Assembly: GCA_905182615.1 (NCBI GenBank)
Contig: CAJJCG010000010.1
Location: 1 to 45,772, forward strand
DNA from: Alphaproteobacteria bacterium UBA2964
GTDB taxonomy: Bacteria; Pseudomonadota; Alphaproteobacteria; MPNO01; UBA2964
Reading direction: 5' to 3'
DNA: 45,772 nucleotides
Shown in pieces: positions 8,253 to 17,677 of the stretch. The notes under the pieces were generated by a model. That model searched no databases. It was not told where the DNA came from and saw only the letters and a list, made by a program, of their open reading frames with translations. The stretch's first letter is position 1, and each line of letters opens with the position of its first letter. The translations under genes were made by a program, and so were the position numbers.

Positions 8253-9847
8253 CTACTGGCTTCGATTGACGAGAAGCTCAGCTGCGTCACCTCGAGGACA
8301 TGAGGAACACTGCGGATCTTGTCCATCACGTCGTCACTAATTTCCTTATCGAGCTCAAGCAACGCAACGGCATCGCCGCCAGGCTTCGTTCGCCCAAGAA
8401 TGAAATTCGCTATGTTCACGCCCTCATCAGCCATAGCCATACCCAAAGCACCGATAATACCCGGCATGTCATTATTCACGGTGTAAATCATGTGACGGCC
8501 AAGTGACGCTTCCATGGGGACACCACCAATATCGACGATCCGAGGCTTGTCTCCACCGATAAGCGTCCCCGCGACTGAAAGCTGGCGCTCTTCAGTTGTG
8601 ACGGTAAGGCGTACAAGCGTTTGATATTCGCATTCGCGCTCGTGACTGACGATCGAGACTCCAATATCCCGGTCTCTCGCGATCACAGGGGCATTCACCA
8701 TATTCACCGATTCCATGGCCGGTGACATGACACCTTTCAACGCGCACGCTGTTAGCGGCTTGATATTAAGTCCGGCAGCGTGTCCCTCATACTCGATCGT
8801 GATGGATTGCAGGCCGGTCTGAATTACCTGTCCGGCAAAACCACCCAAAAGTTCTGCAAGGTGCATATAAGGTTTTAATTTTGGTGCATCTTCCGCCGAC
8901 ACCGATGCCATATTAATAGCATTCACAACAGCGCCACTGATCAGATAGTCGGACATTTGTTCCGCAACCTGCAGCGCTACATTTTCCTGTGCCTCAGCAG
9001 TCGCCGCGCCCAAATGGGGCGTTGCAACAACGTTTTCCATGCCAAACAGACTATAATTTTCTGGCGGCTCAGTCGGGAACACATCGACCGCAAAACCACC
9101 GACCCTGCCCACTTCGAGAGCGGCTTTAATGTCTGCCTCGACAACCAATTCACCACGAGCACAGTTGATGATCAAAATGCCATCTTTCATCTTGGCGAAG
9201 GCATCCTTGTTGAGAACGTCGCGGGTCGCATCAGTCAGTGGCGTGTGCAGCGTAATGACGTCGGCGCGCTGAAACAGTTCTTCTAGCTCTAATTTTTCAA
9301 CACCGAGATCCTGCGCTCGATCTGCAGTTAGAAAAGGATCAGACGCCACGACGCGCATTTTAAGACCAAGCGCTCGCTCCGCGACACGTGAGCCAATATT
9401 GCCACAACCAATGATCCCGAGCGTCTTACCCGTAAGCTCTGTCCCCATAAAACGAGACTTTTCCCACATACCCGCCTGAGTCGTTTGGTCGGCGGCCGGT
9501 ATTTGACGCGCCAGAGAAAACAACATAGCGATGGCATGTTCCGCCGTGGTAATGGCGTTCCCAAACGGTGTATTCATAACCACAACACCATTTGACGAGC
9601 ACGCGTCGACATTGATGTTATCGACGCCAATTCCGGCCCGGCCAACCACCTTCAGGTTCGTCGCAGCTTTTAGGACCTCTGGCGTGACTTTAGTAGCCGA
9701 CCTTACTGCCAACCCGTCATAATCGCCGATGCAGGCGATGAGTTCTTCTGGGGCCATTCCGGTTATAACGTCTACGTCGAGACCACGGTTCTTAAAGATC
9801 TCGACCGCACGGGGGCTTAAGCTGTCAGATATTAGTACTTTTGGCAT
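8249..9847 (-). CDS. serA: D-3-phosphoglycerate dehydrogenase
   Basis: SerA oxidises 3-phosphoglycerate with NAD+, the first step of serine synthesis. The protein has 532 residues, the long type. In order it has a substrate-binding lobe (GRAGIGVDNINVDACSSNG), the NAD-binding fold (GIIGCGNIGSRVAERALG), the catalytic Arg/Glu/His segments (NCARGELV and TPHLGAATAEAQ), an intervening allosteric domain, and a C-terminal ACT domain (MIYTVNNDMPGIIGALG) that likely senses serine. It lies 7 bp after serC, so the two form an operon. Confidence 0.97.
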   Translation of the reverse strand: MPKVLISDSLSPRAVEIFKNRGLDVDVITGMAPEELIACIGDYDGLAVRSATKVTPEVLKAATNLKVVGRAGIGVDNINVDACSSNGVVVMNTPFGNAITTAEHAIAMLFSLARQIPAADQTTQAGMWEKSRFMGTELTGKTLGIIGCGNIGSRVAERALGLKMRVVASDPFLTADRAQDLGVEKLELEELFQRADVITLHTPLTDATRDVLNKDAFAKMKDGILIINCARGELVVEADIKAALEVGRVGGFAVDVFPTEPPENYSLFGMENVVATPHLGAATAEAQENVALQVAEQMSDYLISGAVVNAINMASVSAEDAPKLKPYMHLAELLGGFAGQVIQTGLQSITIEYEGHAAGLNIKPLTACALKGVMSPAMESVNMVNAPVIARDRDIGVSIVSHERECEYQTLVRLTVTTEERQLSVAGTLIGGDKPRIVDIGGVPMEASLGRHMIYTVNNDMPGIIGALGMAMADEGVNIANFILGRTKPGGDAVALLELDKEISDDVMDKIRSVPHVLEVTQLSFSSIEASS

Positions 9848-9854
9848 TTTATCC

Positions 9855-11036
9855 TCACTCCGCTTCCGTTAGGTCGGCTTTCACCGATGCATAGGCCCAA
9901 TCAAGCCACGGAAACAAATCTTGTAAATCCTGAGTTTCAACAGTTGCTCCTGCCCAGATCCGTAATCCTGGTGGGGCATCGCGATAACCGTTGATGTCAT
10001 ACGCGACGTCTTCTTTTTCAAGAATAGCGTCGATCTTCTTAGGCACGCTGGCCTGAACATCTGTTGGCAATTCCAAGAACCAAGGATCAACGATATTCAA
10101 ACAAACCGACGTATTCGATCTAATCTCCGGCGTAACCGCTAAAAACTCTGCCCATTCGCTTTCATCTACCCAGCGCGCAATCGCGTTTAAATTATTATCC
10201 GATCGACCGATAAGGGCATCGGCACCGCCAAGCGATTCCGCCCACTTCAGTCCATCAAGAGCATCCTCGACACAAACCATCGATGGCGTATTGATCGTTT
10301 CGCCCCGGAAGATGCCCTCAACCAGCTTTCCGCCCGAGGTTAGCCGGAAAATTTTCGGCATCGGCCAGGCGGGAACATATGTCTCCAGGCGCTCCACCGC
10401 GCGAGGGCCCAAGATCAGGACGCCGTGCTGGGCTTCGCCGCCCATGACCTTCTGCCAGGAATAGGTAACAACATCGAGCTTTTCCCACGGCAAAGGCATC
10501 GCAAATGCGGCGGACGTTGCATCGCAAATCGCGAGACCATCCCGGTCCGCTGCGACCCAGTCAGCATTCGGGACCTTTACGCCCGAGGTCGTACCGTTCC
10601 AGGTAAAGACGACATCCCGGGACCAATCGGCCTGTTCAAGGTCCGGCAACTCACCGTATGGTGCTTTGATGACACGGACATCTTCAAGCTTGAGCTGTTT
10701 AGTCACGTCGGTCACCCAACCAGAGCCGAAACTCTCCCAGGCCAGGACATCGACACCACGCGCTCCGAGAAGCGACCATAGGGCCATTTCAACGGCACCG
10801 GTATCAGAGGCCGGGACAATACCTATTCGATAGTCATCAGGAAGGTTCAGTATTTCGCGTGAGCGCGACAATACTTCGCCGAGTCGTTCTTTACCGGGAC
10901 CAGATCTGTGTGATCGTCCGACAAGCGCATTTTTCAGCACCGCCGCATCCCAACCGGGACGTTTGGCACAAGGGCCCGAAGAAAAACATGGATTACTTGG
11001 TAGCCGCGCAGGACGCGCGAAGCTTTCATTCGTCAT
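9855..11036 (-). CDS. serC: Phosphoserine aminotransferase
   Basis: SerC is a PLP enzyme that converts 3-phosphohydroxypyruvate and glutamate to phosphoserine; it can also serve pyridoxine synthesis. It has 393 residues and is the alphaproteobacterial long variant. The PLP lysine lies in [15 protein letters not shown], the N-terminal signature is [15 protein letters not shown], and [13 protein letters not shown] follows. The ribosome-binding site GAGGGAG stands 8 bp before the ATG and is part of a structured leader (see 11041-11103). It is the first gene of the serC-serA operon. Confidence 0.96.
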   Translation of the reverse strand: MTNESFARPARLPSNPCFSSGPCAKRPGWDAAVLKNALVGRSHRSGPGKERLGEVLSRSREILNLPDDYRIGIVPASDTGAVEMALWSLLGARGVDVLAWESFGSGWVTDVTKQLKLEDVRVIKAPYGELPDLEQADWSRDVVFTWNGTTSGVKVPNADWVAADRDGLAICDATSAAFAMPLPWEKLDVVTYSWQKVMGGEAQHGVLILGPRAVERLETYVPAWPMPKIFRLTSGGKLVEGIFRGETINTPSMVCVEDALDGLKWAESLGGADALIGRSDNNLNAIARWVDESEWAEFLAVTPEIRSNTSVCLNIVDPWFLELPTDVQASVPKKIDAILEKEDVAYDINGYRDAPPGLRIWAGATVETQDLQDLFPWLDWAYASVKADLTEAE

Positions 11037-11040
11037 AATA

Positions 11041-11103
11041 ACTCTCCCTCACAGAAGAGGCGCAACCCGTTGGGGGGTTGTAGCCCACCGTCCTTTTAGT
11101 GAG
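11041..11103 (-). promoter_or_regulatory. Structured 5' leader of serC (candidate serC-type leader RNA)
   Basis: Reading the minus strand, CTCAC (11103-11099) can pair with GTGAG (11052-11048), enclosing a perfect hairpin CAACCC...GGGTTG (arms 11080-11075 and 11068-11063, loop of six). A competing arm, CCTC (11060-11057), can also pair with GAGG, which is part of the ribosome-binding site. Two exclusive pairings over the ribosome-binding site suggest switch-like control. Rfam holds a serC leader in alphaproteobacteria; whether this is it needs a covariance search. Confidence 0.4.
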
Positions 11104-11318
11104 ATGTCTTGCATCGGGCAATGAAAGAATGGCGGTGGGCGATTTTGTCGCATCCAATTTCACAATCTGCGGAAGACATCAGAGCCGTAGCCGGAAGTAC
11201 GTAGGAACGATCTTTCCCCCTCCGGCCTAAATATGGGTATGCTAAGCGAAATCGCGGAGGCGCGGAAACGCTTCGTCGACCTCTTAGAACAACGGCATTT
11301 CGATAGAGTAAAAAGAGA

Positions 11319-12005
11319 TTGTCTGACTCACCGCACATATTAGTCGTAGATGACGACACGCGATTGCGTGACCTTTTGCAGCGTTATCTCAGCGAAAACG
11401 GGTTTGCAGTCTCAACGGCATCAAGTGCCGACGAAGCCCGAAAACTGTTAGCAGGGCTGGCTTTTGATCTTATTGTGCTTGATGTGATGATGCCCGAAGA
11501 AGACGGCTTGACCTTCACAGAATGGCTCAGACCCCGCAACGATGTACCCATTTTAATGCTGACGGCACGGGGCGAAGTGCAGGACCGCATTGCCGGCCTC
11601 GAGCGCGGCGTCGATGATTACCTGTCCAAACCGTTTGATCCACAGGAACTCTTGCTACGGATCACGACAATCCTTAGACGGGTCGCAAGTGCCGCTCCTG
11701 TAGAACCAGCGTCATCTATTCGGTTTGGGGCGTGTCATTATCAGAGGGAAAGAAAGGAGTTGTGGCAGAACGGTCAGCGTATTCACCTGACTGAAATGGA
11801 GGGAAGCTTGCTACATAGTCTAGCCGAAAAATTAGGGTCGCCGGTAAGTCGCGAAACGCTTATTCGGGATTGTGAGATAAGCGGCGGCGTGAGAACCATT
11901 GATGTACAAGTAACAAGGCTACGCAGAAAAATTGAACCCGATACCCGCAACCCTCGATATCTTCAAACGATACGGGGGCGCGGGTATATATTGCGGCCTG
12001 ATTAG
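11319..12005 (+). CDS. OmpR-family response regulator
   Basis: This 228-residue two-component response regulator has a receiver domain (residues 5-120) with the acidic pair in VVDDD, the phospho-accepting D55 in LIVLDVMMPE and the conserved lysine in YLSKPFDP. A winged-helix DNA-binding domain follows (about 135-226), ending RKIEPDTRNPRYLQTIRGRG. The start is TTG at 11319; a stop lies a few codons upstream in frame and no ATG is available, so a rare start codon is forced. The sensor kinase gene follows after 12 bp. It is EnvZ/OmpR-like, but the regulated genes are unknown. Confidence 0.9.
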   Translation: MSDSPHILVVDDDTRLRDLLQRYLSENGFAVSTASSADEARKLLAGLAFDLIVLDVMMPEEDGLTFTEWLRPRNDVPILMLTARGEVQDRIAGLERGVDDYLSKPFDPQELLLRITTILRRVASAAPVEPASSIRFGACHYQRERKELWQNGQRIHLTEMEGSLLHSLAEKLGSPVSRETLIRDCEISGGVRTIDVQVTRLRRKIEPDTRNPRYLQTIRGRGYILRPD

Positions 12006-12017
12006 AAAATTGAACCT

Positions 12018-13331
12018 ATGTTGTCCATAAAACAGTTCCTACCTCGCACGCTATTCGGGCGATCCGTGATGATCATTGTAACCCCGCTGGTCCTGTTGCA
12101 GATTGTTTCCACTTGGGTTTTCTATGATCGTCATTGGGCAACCATGACTAGACGACTAGCTTCGGCAGTGGCTGGTGAAATTTCAAGCGTCATAGACAAT
12201 CGTCGAAACTTCCCAGGCGAGGAGAACCAGAGCTGGGTATTCTATTCCGCCGGTGCAAATCTAGGACTCCGTATCAATATCCGAAAGGACGACATTCTTC
12301 CCAACTCATCGCGAACCACTGGCTCATCTACTCTCGACCAATTACTTGGTAACGCGTTACGCGAACGCGTCCGGCGACCTTTTCATATGGATACTCTCAG
12401 CCATAAAAGAGAGGTCCGCATACAGGTTCAGCTACCCGATGGCGTCATGGATGTCGTCGTCGACCGAGAACGATTATTTAGCTCGACGACATATATATTT
12501 GTAATGTGGATGGTTGGCACATCCCTTCTACTGTTTGCCATCGCAACCATATTCATGCGCAATCAGGTGCGCCCGATTCGTCGTCTGGCGACCGCCGTCG
12601 ACAACTTCGGCAAAGGCCGTGAAGATTTGGATTTTAAGCCCGAAGGCTCTACCGAAATTCGACAGGCCGCGGCAGCTTTCAACCTCATGCGCGAACGCAT
12701 CCAACGCACCATAAATCAGCGCACTGAAATGCTCGCCGGCATCTCTCATGATTTAAGGACGCCGCTTACCAGAATGAAGCTCCAACTCGCGATGGTAAGC
12801 GACTCACCCGGAATCGCCGGCCTCAGGTCAGATGTCGAAGAGATGGAAAAAATGGTGGAGGAGTATCTCGCCTTCGCACGAGGAGAAAGCGCTGAACAGG
12901 TAGCGACAACTAACGTGTCGGCGATACTCCACGATGTCGTCAATGGTGCCCGTATTAGCGACACCCCCGTCACTCTGGAAACTAAAGACCGAATATTCAT
13001 TCCGCTAAAACCAAATGGGTTCAAACGTGCCATCACCAATCTCGTCAACAACGGTATTCTATATGGCGGCAATGTCGTGGTCGCGATGACGGAAATAGCT
13101 GGCGCCATACAAATCACTGTCGATGATGATGGCCCTGGCATTCCTGAAGAAGAACGCGAGGAAGTTTTCAAACCGTTTTATCGACTTGATAGCGCCCGCA
13201 GCCCGGATACAGCGGGTAGCGGGCTTGGGTTGACAATAGCCCGGGACGTTATACGCGCCCATGGCGGCGAGTTGATCATTGAGGATTCAACGCTTGGCGG
13301 CACCAAGATTCGGGTTCGCCTTCCGATATAG
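12018..13331 (+). CDS. EnvZ-like sensor histidine kinase
   Basis: This 437-residue membrane-bound sensor kinase pairs with the preceding OmpR-type regulator. A first transmembrane helix (about 17-35) is followed by a periplasmic domain of about 120 residues, a second helix (about 159-180), a HAMP linker (181-230), and the dimerisation domain with phospho-accepting H244 in GISHDLRTPLTRMKL. The ATPase domain follows with N box NLVNNGILYGG, DDDGPGIP, and GSGLGLTIARDVIRAHGG. The signal sensed is unknown. Its last 45 bp overlap the tail of an antisense pseudogene. Confidence 0.92.
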   Translation: MLSIKQFLPRTLFGRSVMIIVTPLVLLQIVSTWVFYDRHWATMTRRLASAVAGEISSVIDNRRNFPGEENQSWVFYSAGANLGLRINIRKDDILPNSSRTTGSSTLDQLLGNALRERVRRPFHMDTLSHKREVRIQVQLPDGVMDVVVDRERLFSSTTYIFVMWMVGTSLLLFAIATIFMRNQVRPIRRLATAVDNFGKGREDLDFKPEGSTEIRQAAAAFNLMRERIQRTINQRTEMLAGISHDLRTPLTRMKLQLAMVSDSPGIAGLRSDVEEMEKMVEEYLAFARGESAEQVATTNVSAILHDVVNGARISDTPVTLETKDRIFIPLKPNGFKRAITNLVNNGILYGGNVVVAMTEIAGAIQITVDDDGPGIPEEEREEVFKPFYRLDSARSPDTAGSGLGLTIARDVIRAHGGELIIEDSTLGGTKIRVRLPI

Positions 13332-14362
13332 CAGTTGATCGCGGACAACCTCTTGAAGTTTATCAAACGAAAACACCGCAATTTTATCTGAGCCACTAGG
13401 GGTCGTATGTATCCGGTCGAAGAAATCAGTCTCCAACAATAAGATTTTGTTTGCGAGATCGATACGAATTGCCTCGAAAGACCTGCAAACAGGCAGCATT
13501 CCATTATTATATAAGTTTTGAATTTGACGATTTTTAGCGACCCCACTATCGGAGACAAACAAGACTCCGCTTCGTAAAAATGCATCACCTCGACGTTGCG
13601 AAACAAAGACCAGCAATGCACCCATATCAATCGTAAGGTCGAAAAGACTCTTTACGCGAGTTCCGTAGTCCGAGAGCTGACGGCGACAAAGGGCGGAATC
13701 AATTTTCGGATAGCTGCTCTGCCGCACGGGCGGCGATGAAACCGTATGATATGCAAGCCGCAGTTTCGCGCCTTTATTGAACCACGAATGACCCGTATCA
13801 AACGGACTAACGCACTATTGTTGATAATATAGCGACGCATACGGGGTCCTATCCCAACAGCCAAAATTACATCATGCCCTGCTTCGGAGGGCAATGCGGC
13901 ATCATTGATGTCTAAATAGTACAAAATAACTTTTGGATTTAGTTGGGGAATTCTATTGAGTCAGGACTCCAGACTATAAATCTGACCGACCGTCGAATGA
14001 CCGTTGATGCCCGCGTTACCAACAATCGCTGATATGCCCGCGCGCGTAAATCGATCCTGCAAACGCGCATTCCATGTTTCAGTATCGTTGCTATACAACT
14101 CGTCCGTGGTACTACCGCCAATGGTGAGAATGTTGATTTCAGACGGATCCTTATGACTGACACGCAAACCCCATCTGTCGCGGCAATACCGGACTGCATC
14201 GCCACCGGGACGGAATTTACTGACATTATGCTGCAAGACGAGGTCACGCGGCACATGACCGAAACCGAGGCCACCGCCAAAAATCAAGAAACCGAACACT
14301 AGTTCACAGACAAGCAGGCCTGAAAACAGCAAGGCCAAATTCTAACCTACGATTTTTTTCAT
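13287..14362 (-). pseudogene. Decayed SGNH/GDSL-type hydrolase gene
   Basis: Three reading segments on the minus strand together make one SGNH-hydrolase-like protein. The first (ORF 13961-14338) has a membrane anchor and block I, ILTIGGSTTDE. A TGA at 13963-13961 interrupts SLES*LNRIP where relatives have tryptophan. The same frame then runs on with YYLDINDAALP (block III). A one-base loss near 13780-13783 shifts the frame; the rest (FNKGAKLRLAYHTV and onwards) ends with FDRIHTTPSGSDKIA, the catalytic Asp-x-x-His block. A likely original ATG at 14362 is followed by a TAG at codon 7. The catalytic blocks survive on both sides of the lesions, which makes recent loss the best reading. A sequencing error could explain one lesion but hardly three. 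The tail after about 13340 runs antisense to the kinase gene. Confidence 0.8.
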
Positions 14363-14422
14363 TTTCTGGAATGCCGATCCAAATTAGCGCGTGCCGCGCG
14401 ACACCGAAGTCATTGTGCAGCG

Positions 14423-15034
14423 CTAGTCTGTTTGATTTTTAGAAGCCCGATCTACAACCCCAAAGGGAAGGTAGACGGCAAGTTGAACCGCCTGCTTAAG
14501 CCGACGGTCCAGAAAGGACATCGTTTTCGTCATATCAGGGCTATCGTCGCGCATCCAAACGCCCAAGGCCCCGAGGTAAATCGCAGCGAGGCCCTTAGTA
14601 CGAATTCGTCCAGCTATTCCAGAAGAGTTGATACCTGCAGATTCGAGGGTCCACGCCATGGAATCCAGAAAGCTCGGAACAAGGCACAGAGTTCTTACCG
14701 GATCGAAAGGCATATCTCTCAGGATTGACGTAATCGCTGCTCTATTTGCTTCCAAAGAATCAAACCGCCGTAATATCACATCGAGTACCCGGTCATGGGG
14801 CGACTCATCACTGGCCGATGGGTCCGTCCCCGCAACGACTGTTGTGGTCGTCTGATCCACGATCGCCGCCACGATTGCCGTCTTAGATGGAAATTGGCCG
14901 TGCAACTGACTGAGAGAAAGACCGGCAGCGTCCGCTATTGTTGCCAGCGAAATATCCTGCCAACGGGCATCTGCCGCACATGCCAGAGCAGCATTGATAA
15001 TTTTGCCACGGATGTTGGTCGGCCGTTTTGCCAT
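14423..15034 (-). CDS. TetR-family regulator with COQ9-like C-terminal half
   Basis: This 203-residue protein has an N-terminal TetR-type helix-turn-helix (residues 8-55: IINAALACAADARWQDISL, then IADAAGLSLSQLHGQFPSK). The C-terminal part (RIRTKGLAAIYLGALGVWM, then DDSPDMTKTMSFLDRRL) resembles the COQ9 family, itself a TetR-fold lipid-binding protein of ubiquinone synthesis. It may be a transcriptional repressor, or a COQ9-like protein that kept its DNA-binding domain. It is divergent from the second rpoH gene, with an inverted repeat in the 149-bp gap. The ligand is unknown. Confidence 0.82.
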   Translation of the reverse strand: MAKRPTNIRGKIINAALACAADARWQDISLATIADAAGLSLSQLHGQFPSKTAIVAAIVDQTTTTVVAGTDPSASDESPHDRVLDVILRRFDSLEANRAAITSILRDMPFDPVRTLCLVPSFLDSMAWTLESAGINSSGIAGRIRTKGLAAIYLGALGVWMRDDSPDMTKTMSFLDRRLKQAVQLAVYLPFGVVDRASKNQTD

Positions 15035-15101
15035 CTTCGATACGATCCTGTTTGGGCCTTATCCTATGCGGTTAGAATGGGTATTCCAAGTATTCAAAAT
15101 T

Positions 15102-15126
15102 AATCTAAAAAAAGACGGATTAGATT
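15102..15126. promoter_or_regulatory. Inverted repeat between the TetR gene and rpoH2 (candidate operator)
   Basis: AATCTAA (15102-15108) and TTAGATT (15120-15126) form a perfect 7-bp inverted repeat with an 11-bp spacer. It lies 67 bp from the tetR start and 57 bp from the rpoH2 start. Size and position fit a TetR operator controlling both genes. The repeat is seen; the function is inferred. Confidence 0.45.
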
Positions 15127-15183
15127 GAAACGACGCGCGCGCTATGCGACCTTAAATTATCTCGAAGCTGAAATGACTTCACC

Positions 15184-16065
15184 ATGCCACGTGCCACCCT
15201 TCAAAATTTAATGCAATTAATCCTGCGCCAACCACGATTGAGCCGGTCGCGCGAGCAGGAATTGTTGAAAAAATTAAAAGACGGCGACAACAGCGCGGCA
15301 CACGAATTAGTCGCAAGCCACCTTCGTTTCGTTCTACATATTGCCCGGCGGTATAAAAGCCACGGCCACCCGCTTACCGATCTTGTTCAAGAAGGTACCG
15401 TCGGATTGATGGAGGCCCTGAAACGATTCAACCCCGAACAAGGCACGAGACTCTCTACCTATGCCATGTGGTGGATCCGTGCAGCTATTCAGGATTACGT
15501 TGTCCGGTCTCGGTCACTGGTAAAAATCGGCACTACAGCAGCCCAAAAATCTCTCTTTTTCAATATTAGACGACGGATGGCTGAACGCCCCTGGGAAGAC
15601 TCTTTGCCAGAAGAATTAGCGCGAAGCCTGGCGGCCCGATTTAACACCTCTGTAGCAGACGTCGTAAAGTTCGGCCGACGCATTAGAGGAACCGATCAAT
15701 CTCTGGATGTCCCCGCGGCGCGTGAGACCTTGGAAACACTCGTCGATCAGGTGATAGATGAAAGACCGACACCTGAAGATACCGTTATTAAAGAAAAAGA
15801 TGGGCGTCTTTGGCGCGATCGCCTAGTTAAAGCCCTTTCAACATTGCCAGCACGTGAATCATTAATTATCAGGCGCCGGTTCTTGGCAGAACGAGTCCCA
15901 AGCCGCGCAGATCTGGGTGCAGAACTTGGCCTGTCGAAAGAACGTGTGCGCCAGCTCGAATTAAGAGCCTTGGCCAAGTTAAAGGGTTTGCTCCAGCCCC
16001 TTCGCGACCACGCAGAAGCTGCCAGCGGCAATCCCTTCTCGGGCAACCCAACGCGCACCGCATAG
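15184..16065 (+). CDS. RpoH-family sigma factor (second copy, RpoH2-like)
   Basis: This is a second sigma-32-type factor of 293 residues. It carries region 2 (GTVGLMEALKRFN, RLSTYAMWWIRAAIQDYV), the RpoH box QKSLFFNIR at 121-129, and region 4 with LGLSKERVRQLELRALAKL. It diverges widely from the copy at 1776-2651 and lacks that copy's first 15 or so residues. In Rhodobacter and Rhizobium, second RpoH copies serve singlet-oxygen or other stress responses; that role here is inference. It is divergently transcribed from a TetR/COQ9-like gene, and no sigma-32-type promoter was seen upstream. It ends 14 bp before the convergent proC stop. Confidence 0.9.
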   Translation: MPRATLQNLMQLILRQPRLSRSREQELLKKLKDGDNSAAHELVASHLRFVLHIARRYKSHGHPLTDLVQEGTVGLMEALKRFNPEQGTRLSTYAMWWIRAAIQDYVVRSRSLVKIGTTAAQKSLFFNIRRRMAERPWEDSLPEELARSLAARFNTSVADVVKFGRRIRGTDQSLDVPAARETLETLVDQVIDERPTPEDTVIKEKDGRLWRDRLVKALSTLPARESLIIRRRFLAERVPSRADLGAELGLSKERVRQLELRALAKLKGLLQPLRDHAEAASGNPFSGNPTRTA

Positions 16066-16079
16066 CCTTAAAGTTTTAT

Positions 16080-16889
16080 TCAGCTCGCTAGTTCACGAGA
16101 CCGCTCCTCTGCGGCTTCTACTGCTCGGCTCATCAGTTTCTGCAATCCATCTTCTGCCATCAGCACCTCCAGAGCGGCCGCTGTCGTTCCCCCAGGGCTT
16201 GTAACGTTTTCCCGGAGTGTCGCGGCACTCTCACTCCATTGACGGGCCAGCTCGCCGCTCCCAGCGACAGTCGCCCTGGCCAACCGCTCGGCTAGGTCGG
16301 GGTCGAGACCGACCTCTATACCAGCCTTCGCCAAACATTCGATCATTAGAAACACATAGGCAGGACCACTGCCAGACACCGCCGTAACGGCATCGATTAA
16401 TCCTTCACCATCGACCCAACCGACCTCTCCAACGGCTTCGAGCAATTTCGTTGCGACCGACTTTTGAGCACCACTAACTGTGGCGTTTCCGAATGCAACC
16501 GTAATCCCTCTGCCGACTGCTGCCGGCGTGTTGGGCATGCTGCGGACAATTGCGGCGCCATCGCCCAGCAGTTTTTCAAAATATGAAGACGGTTTCCCTG
16601 CCGCGATCGACAGAAACATAGTTTCAGGCTGTACGAACTCGGCGTAGAGCGGAACGATATCGTCCATCGCCTGTGGCTTGACTGCAAAGACAATGATGTT
16701 GGGGATAAATGCAGACTCTAATTCCTCCAGCGATTCGATAACCTTAACACCGAACTGTTCGCGAAGGGCATCACCACCATACGGTTCCACGACAACAACG
16801 TTGGCGCGTGACATGTCACGACCGAGCCATCCCGCGAGCAAAGCACCGCCCATTTTCCCGCAACCGACGAGGAGTAATTTCTGTTCCAC
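16080..16889 (-). CDS. proC: Pyrroline-5-carboxylate reductase
   Basis: ProC reduces 1-pyrroline-5-carboxylate to proline with NAD(P)H, the last step of proline synthesis. The protein has 269 residues, the usual size. The N-terminal Rossmann motif is LLVGCGKMGGALLAGW, FAVKPQAMDDI follows, and the C-terminal signature (around 155-240) has TAVSGSGPAYVF and ENVTSPGGTTAAALEVL. It is followed at 17503 by the YbjN-type gene upstream on the same strand, 107 bp away, and may be read from that promoter. Confidence 0.96.
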   Translation of the reverse strand: MEQKLLLVGCGKMGGALLAGWLGRDMSRANVVVVEPYGGDALREQFGVKVIESLEELESAFIPNIIVFAVKPQAMDDIVPLYAEFVQPETMFLSIAAGKPSSYFEKLLGDGAAIVRSMPNTPAAVGRGITVAFGNATVSGAQKSVATKLLEAVGEVGWVDGEGLIDAVTAVSGSGPAYVFLMIECLAKAGIEVGLDPDLAERLARATVAGSGELARQWSESAATLRENVTSPGGTTAAALEVLMAEDGLQKLMSRAVEAAEERSRELAS

Positions 16890-16996
16890 TATACCTTCTC
16901 CACAATTTTAGAGTGGCGCTACGACCAAGAGCCGACCGCCCCGTTAAACAGGCTCCCCTAGTAGCATAGATTGAATTGCAGAAAAATTGTTGTCGG

Positions 16997-17503
16997 TCAG
17001 GCTTCGCCGACAGTGTCAATCATTGCGGCGTCAAAAGCTTCTTCCGGGGTCTTGCCACCCCAGACAACATAATTAAAAGCCGGATAAAATCTCTCGCTTT
17101 CAACGAGAGCAATCTCCACCAGGTCTTCGACTTGTTCTACGCTCGCACCAGAGGCGCCACGCAACAACATAGAATGTCGAAATACCGGCAAACCGCGGTC
17201 TGCCCACAAATCAAAATGACCAACGGCCAACTGCTCATTCACCCGTGCCATAAGATCATTAAATGGCGCCCGTCGATGGTCCGGCACCGTTAGTTCAAAG
17301 GCACAGGCAAAATGCATCGCGCTTATATCATCCAACCAGGAAAAAAACAGACGATAGTCCGTCCACCGACCTGTAATTTCGGCTGCTATTTCGTAATCCG
17401 CCGATCGTTCAAAGGTCCACCCCTGCGCTCCCGCTATCTGTTCAATCAGATCCATCGGGTTCGTGGTAACCTGAATCGTGTCTTTTACTGCGGTTACCGC
17501 CAT
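16997..17503 (-). CDS. YbjN-domain protein
   Basis: This 168-residue cytoplasmic protein has the YbjN fold, related to type III secretion chaperones. Features include the N-terminal helix NPMDLIEQIAGAQGW, then RLFFSWLDDISAMHFACAFEL and the acidic C-terminal helices. E. coli YbjN affects motility and stress responses; the biochemical role is not settled. I chose the ATG at 17503 because AGGGGA stands 7 bp before it; the frame is open to 17542. It sits between ubiK and proC on the same strand, an order I recall as common in alphaproteobacteria. Confidence 0.82.
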   Translation of the reverse strand: MAVTAVKDTIQVTTNPMDLIEQIAGAQGWTFERSADYEIAAEITGRWTDYRLFFSWLDDISAMHFACAFELTVPDHRRAPFNDLMARVNEQLAVGHFDLWADRGLPVFRHSMLLRGASGASVEQVEDLVEIALVESERFYPAFNYVVWGGKTPEEAFDAAMIDTVGEA

Positions 17504-17677
17504 TTGAGATCCCCTAAATACGCGAAATAGATCAGATACCAACCTTAATCTGTGAAGATATTGTGCCAGTATGATCGCCCACTACCAGATATAGGGTGCC
17601 AAAAGCAGAGTTGAGGTGCAAGGGCAGATTGGACTTCTGCCGTCGGTTTCTGTGGAAAACTATGAAATAATTTTAGA

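Noticed and set aside
11233-11343. 36-codon ORF upstream of and overlapping the OmpR-type gene (LSEIAEARKRFVDLLEQ)
   Set aside because: No ribosome-binding site or recognised family; I could not support it as a gene. The rest of 11104-11318 shows nothing else.
13961-13963. In-frame TGA in the SGNH gene as selenocysteine or as a TGA=Trp code
   Set aside because: A TAG, a frameshift and many normal TGA stops in neighbouring genes (for example lgt) make plain decay the simpler reading; no selenocysteine-type hairpin was evident.
15124-15153. Sigma-70 promoter (TTGAAA with TATGCG) before the second rpoH
   Set aside because: The spacing of 12 bp is far from 17, so the match is not credible.
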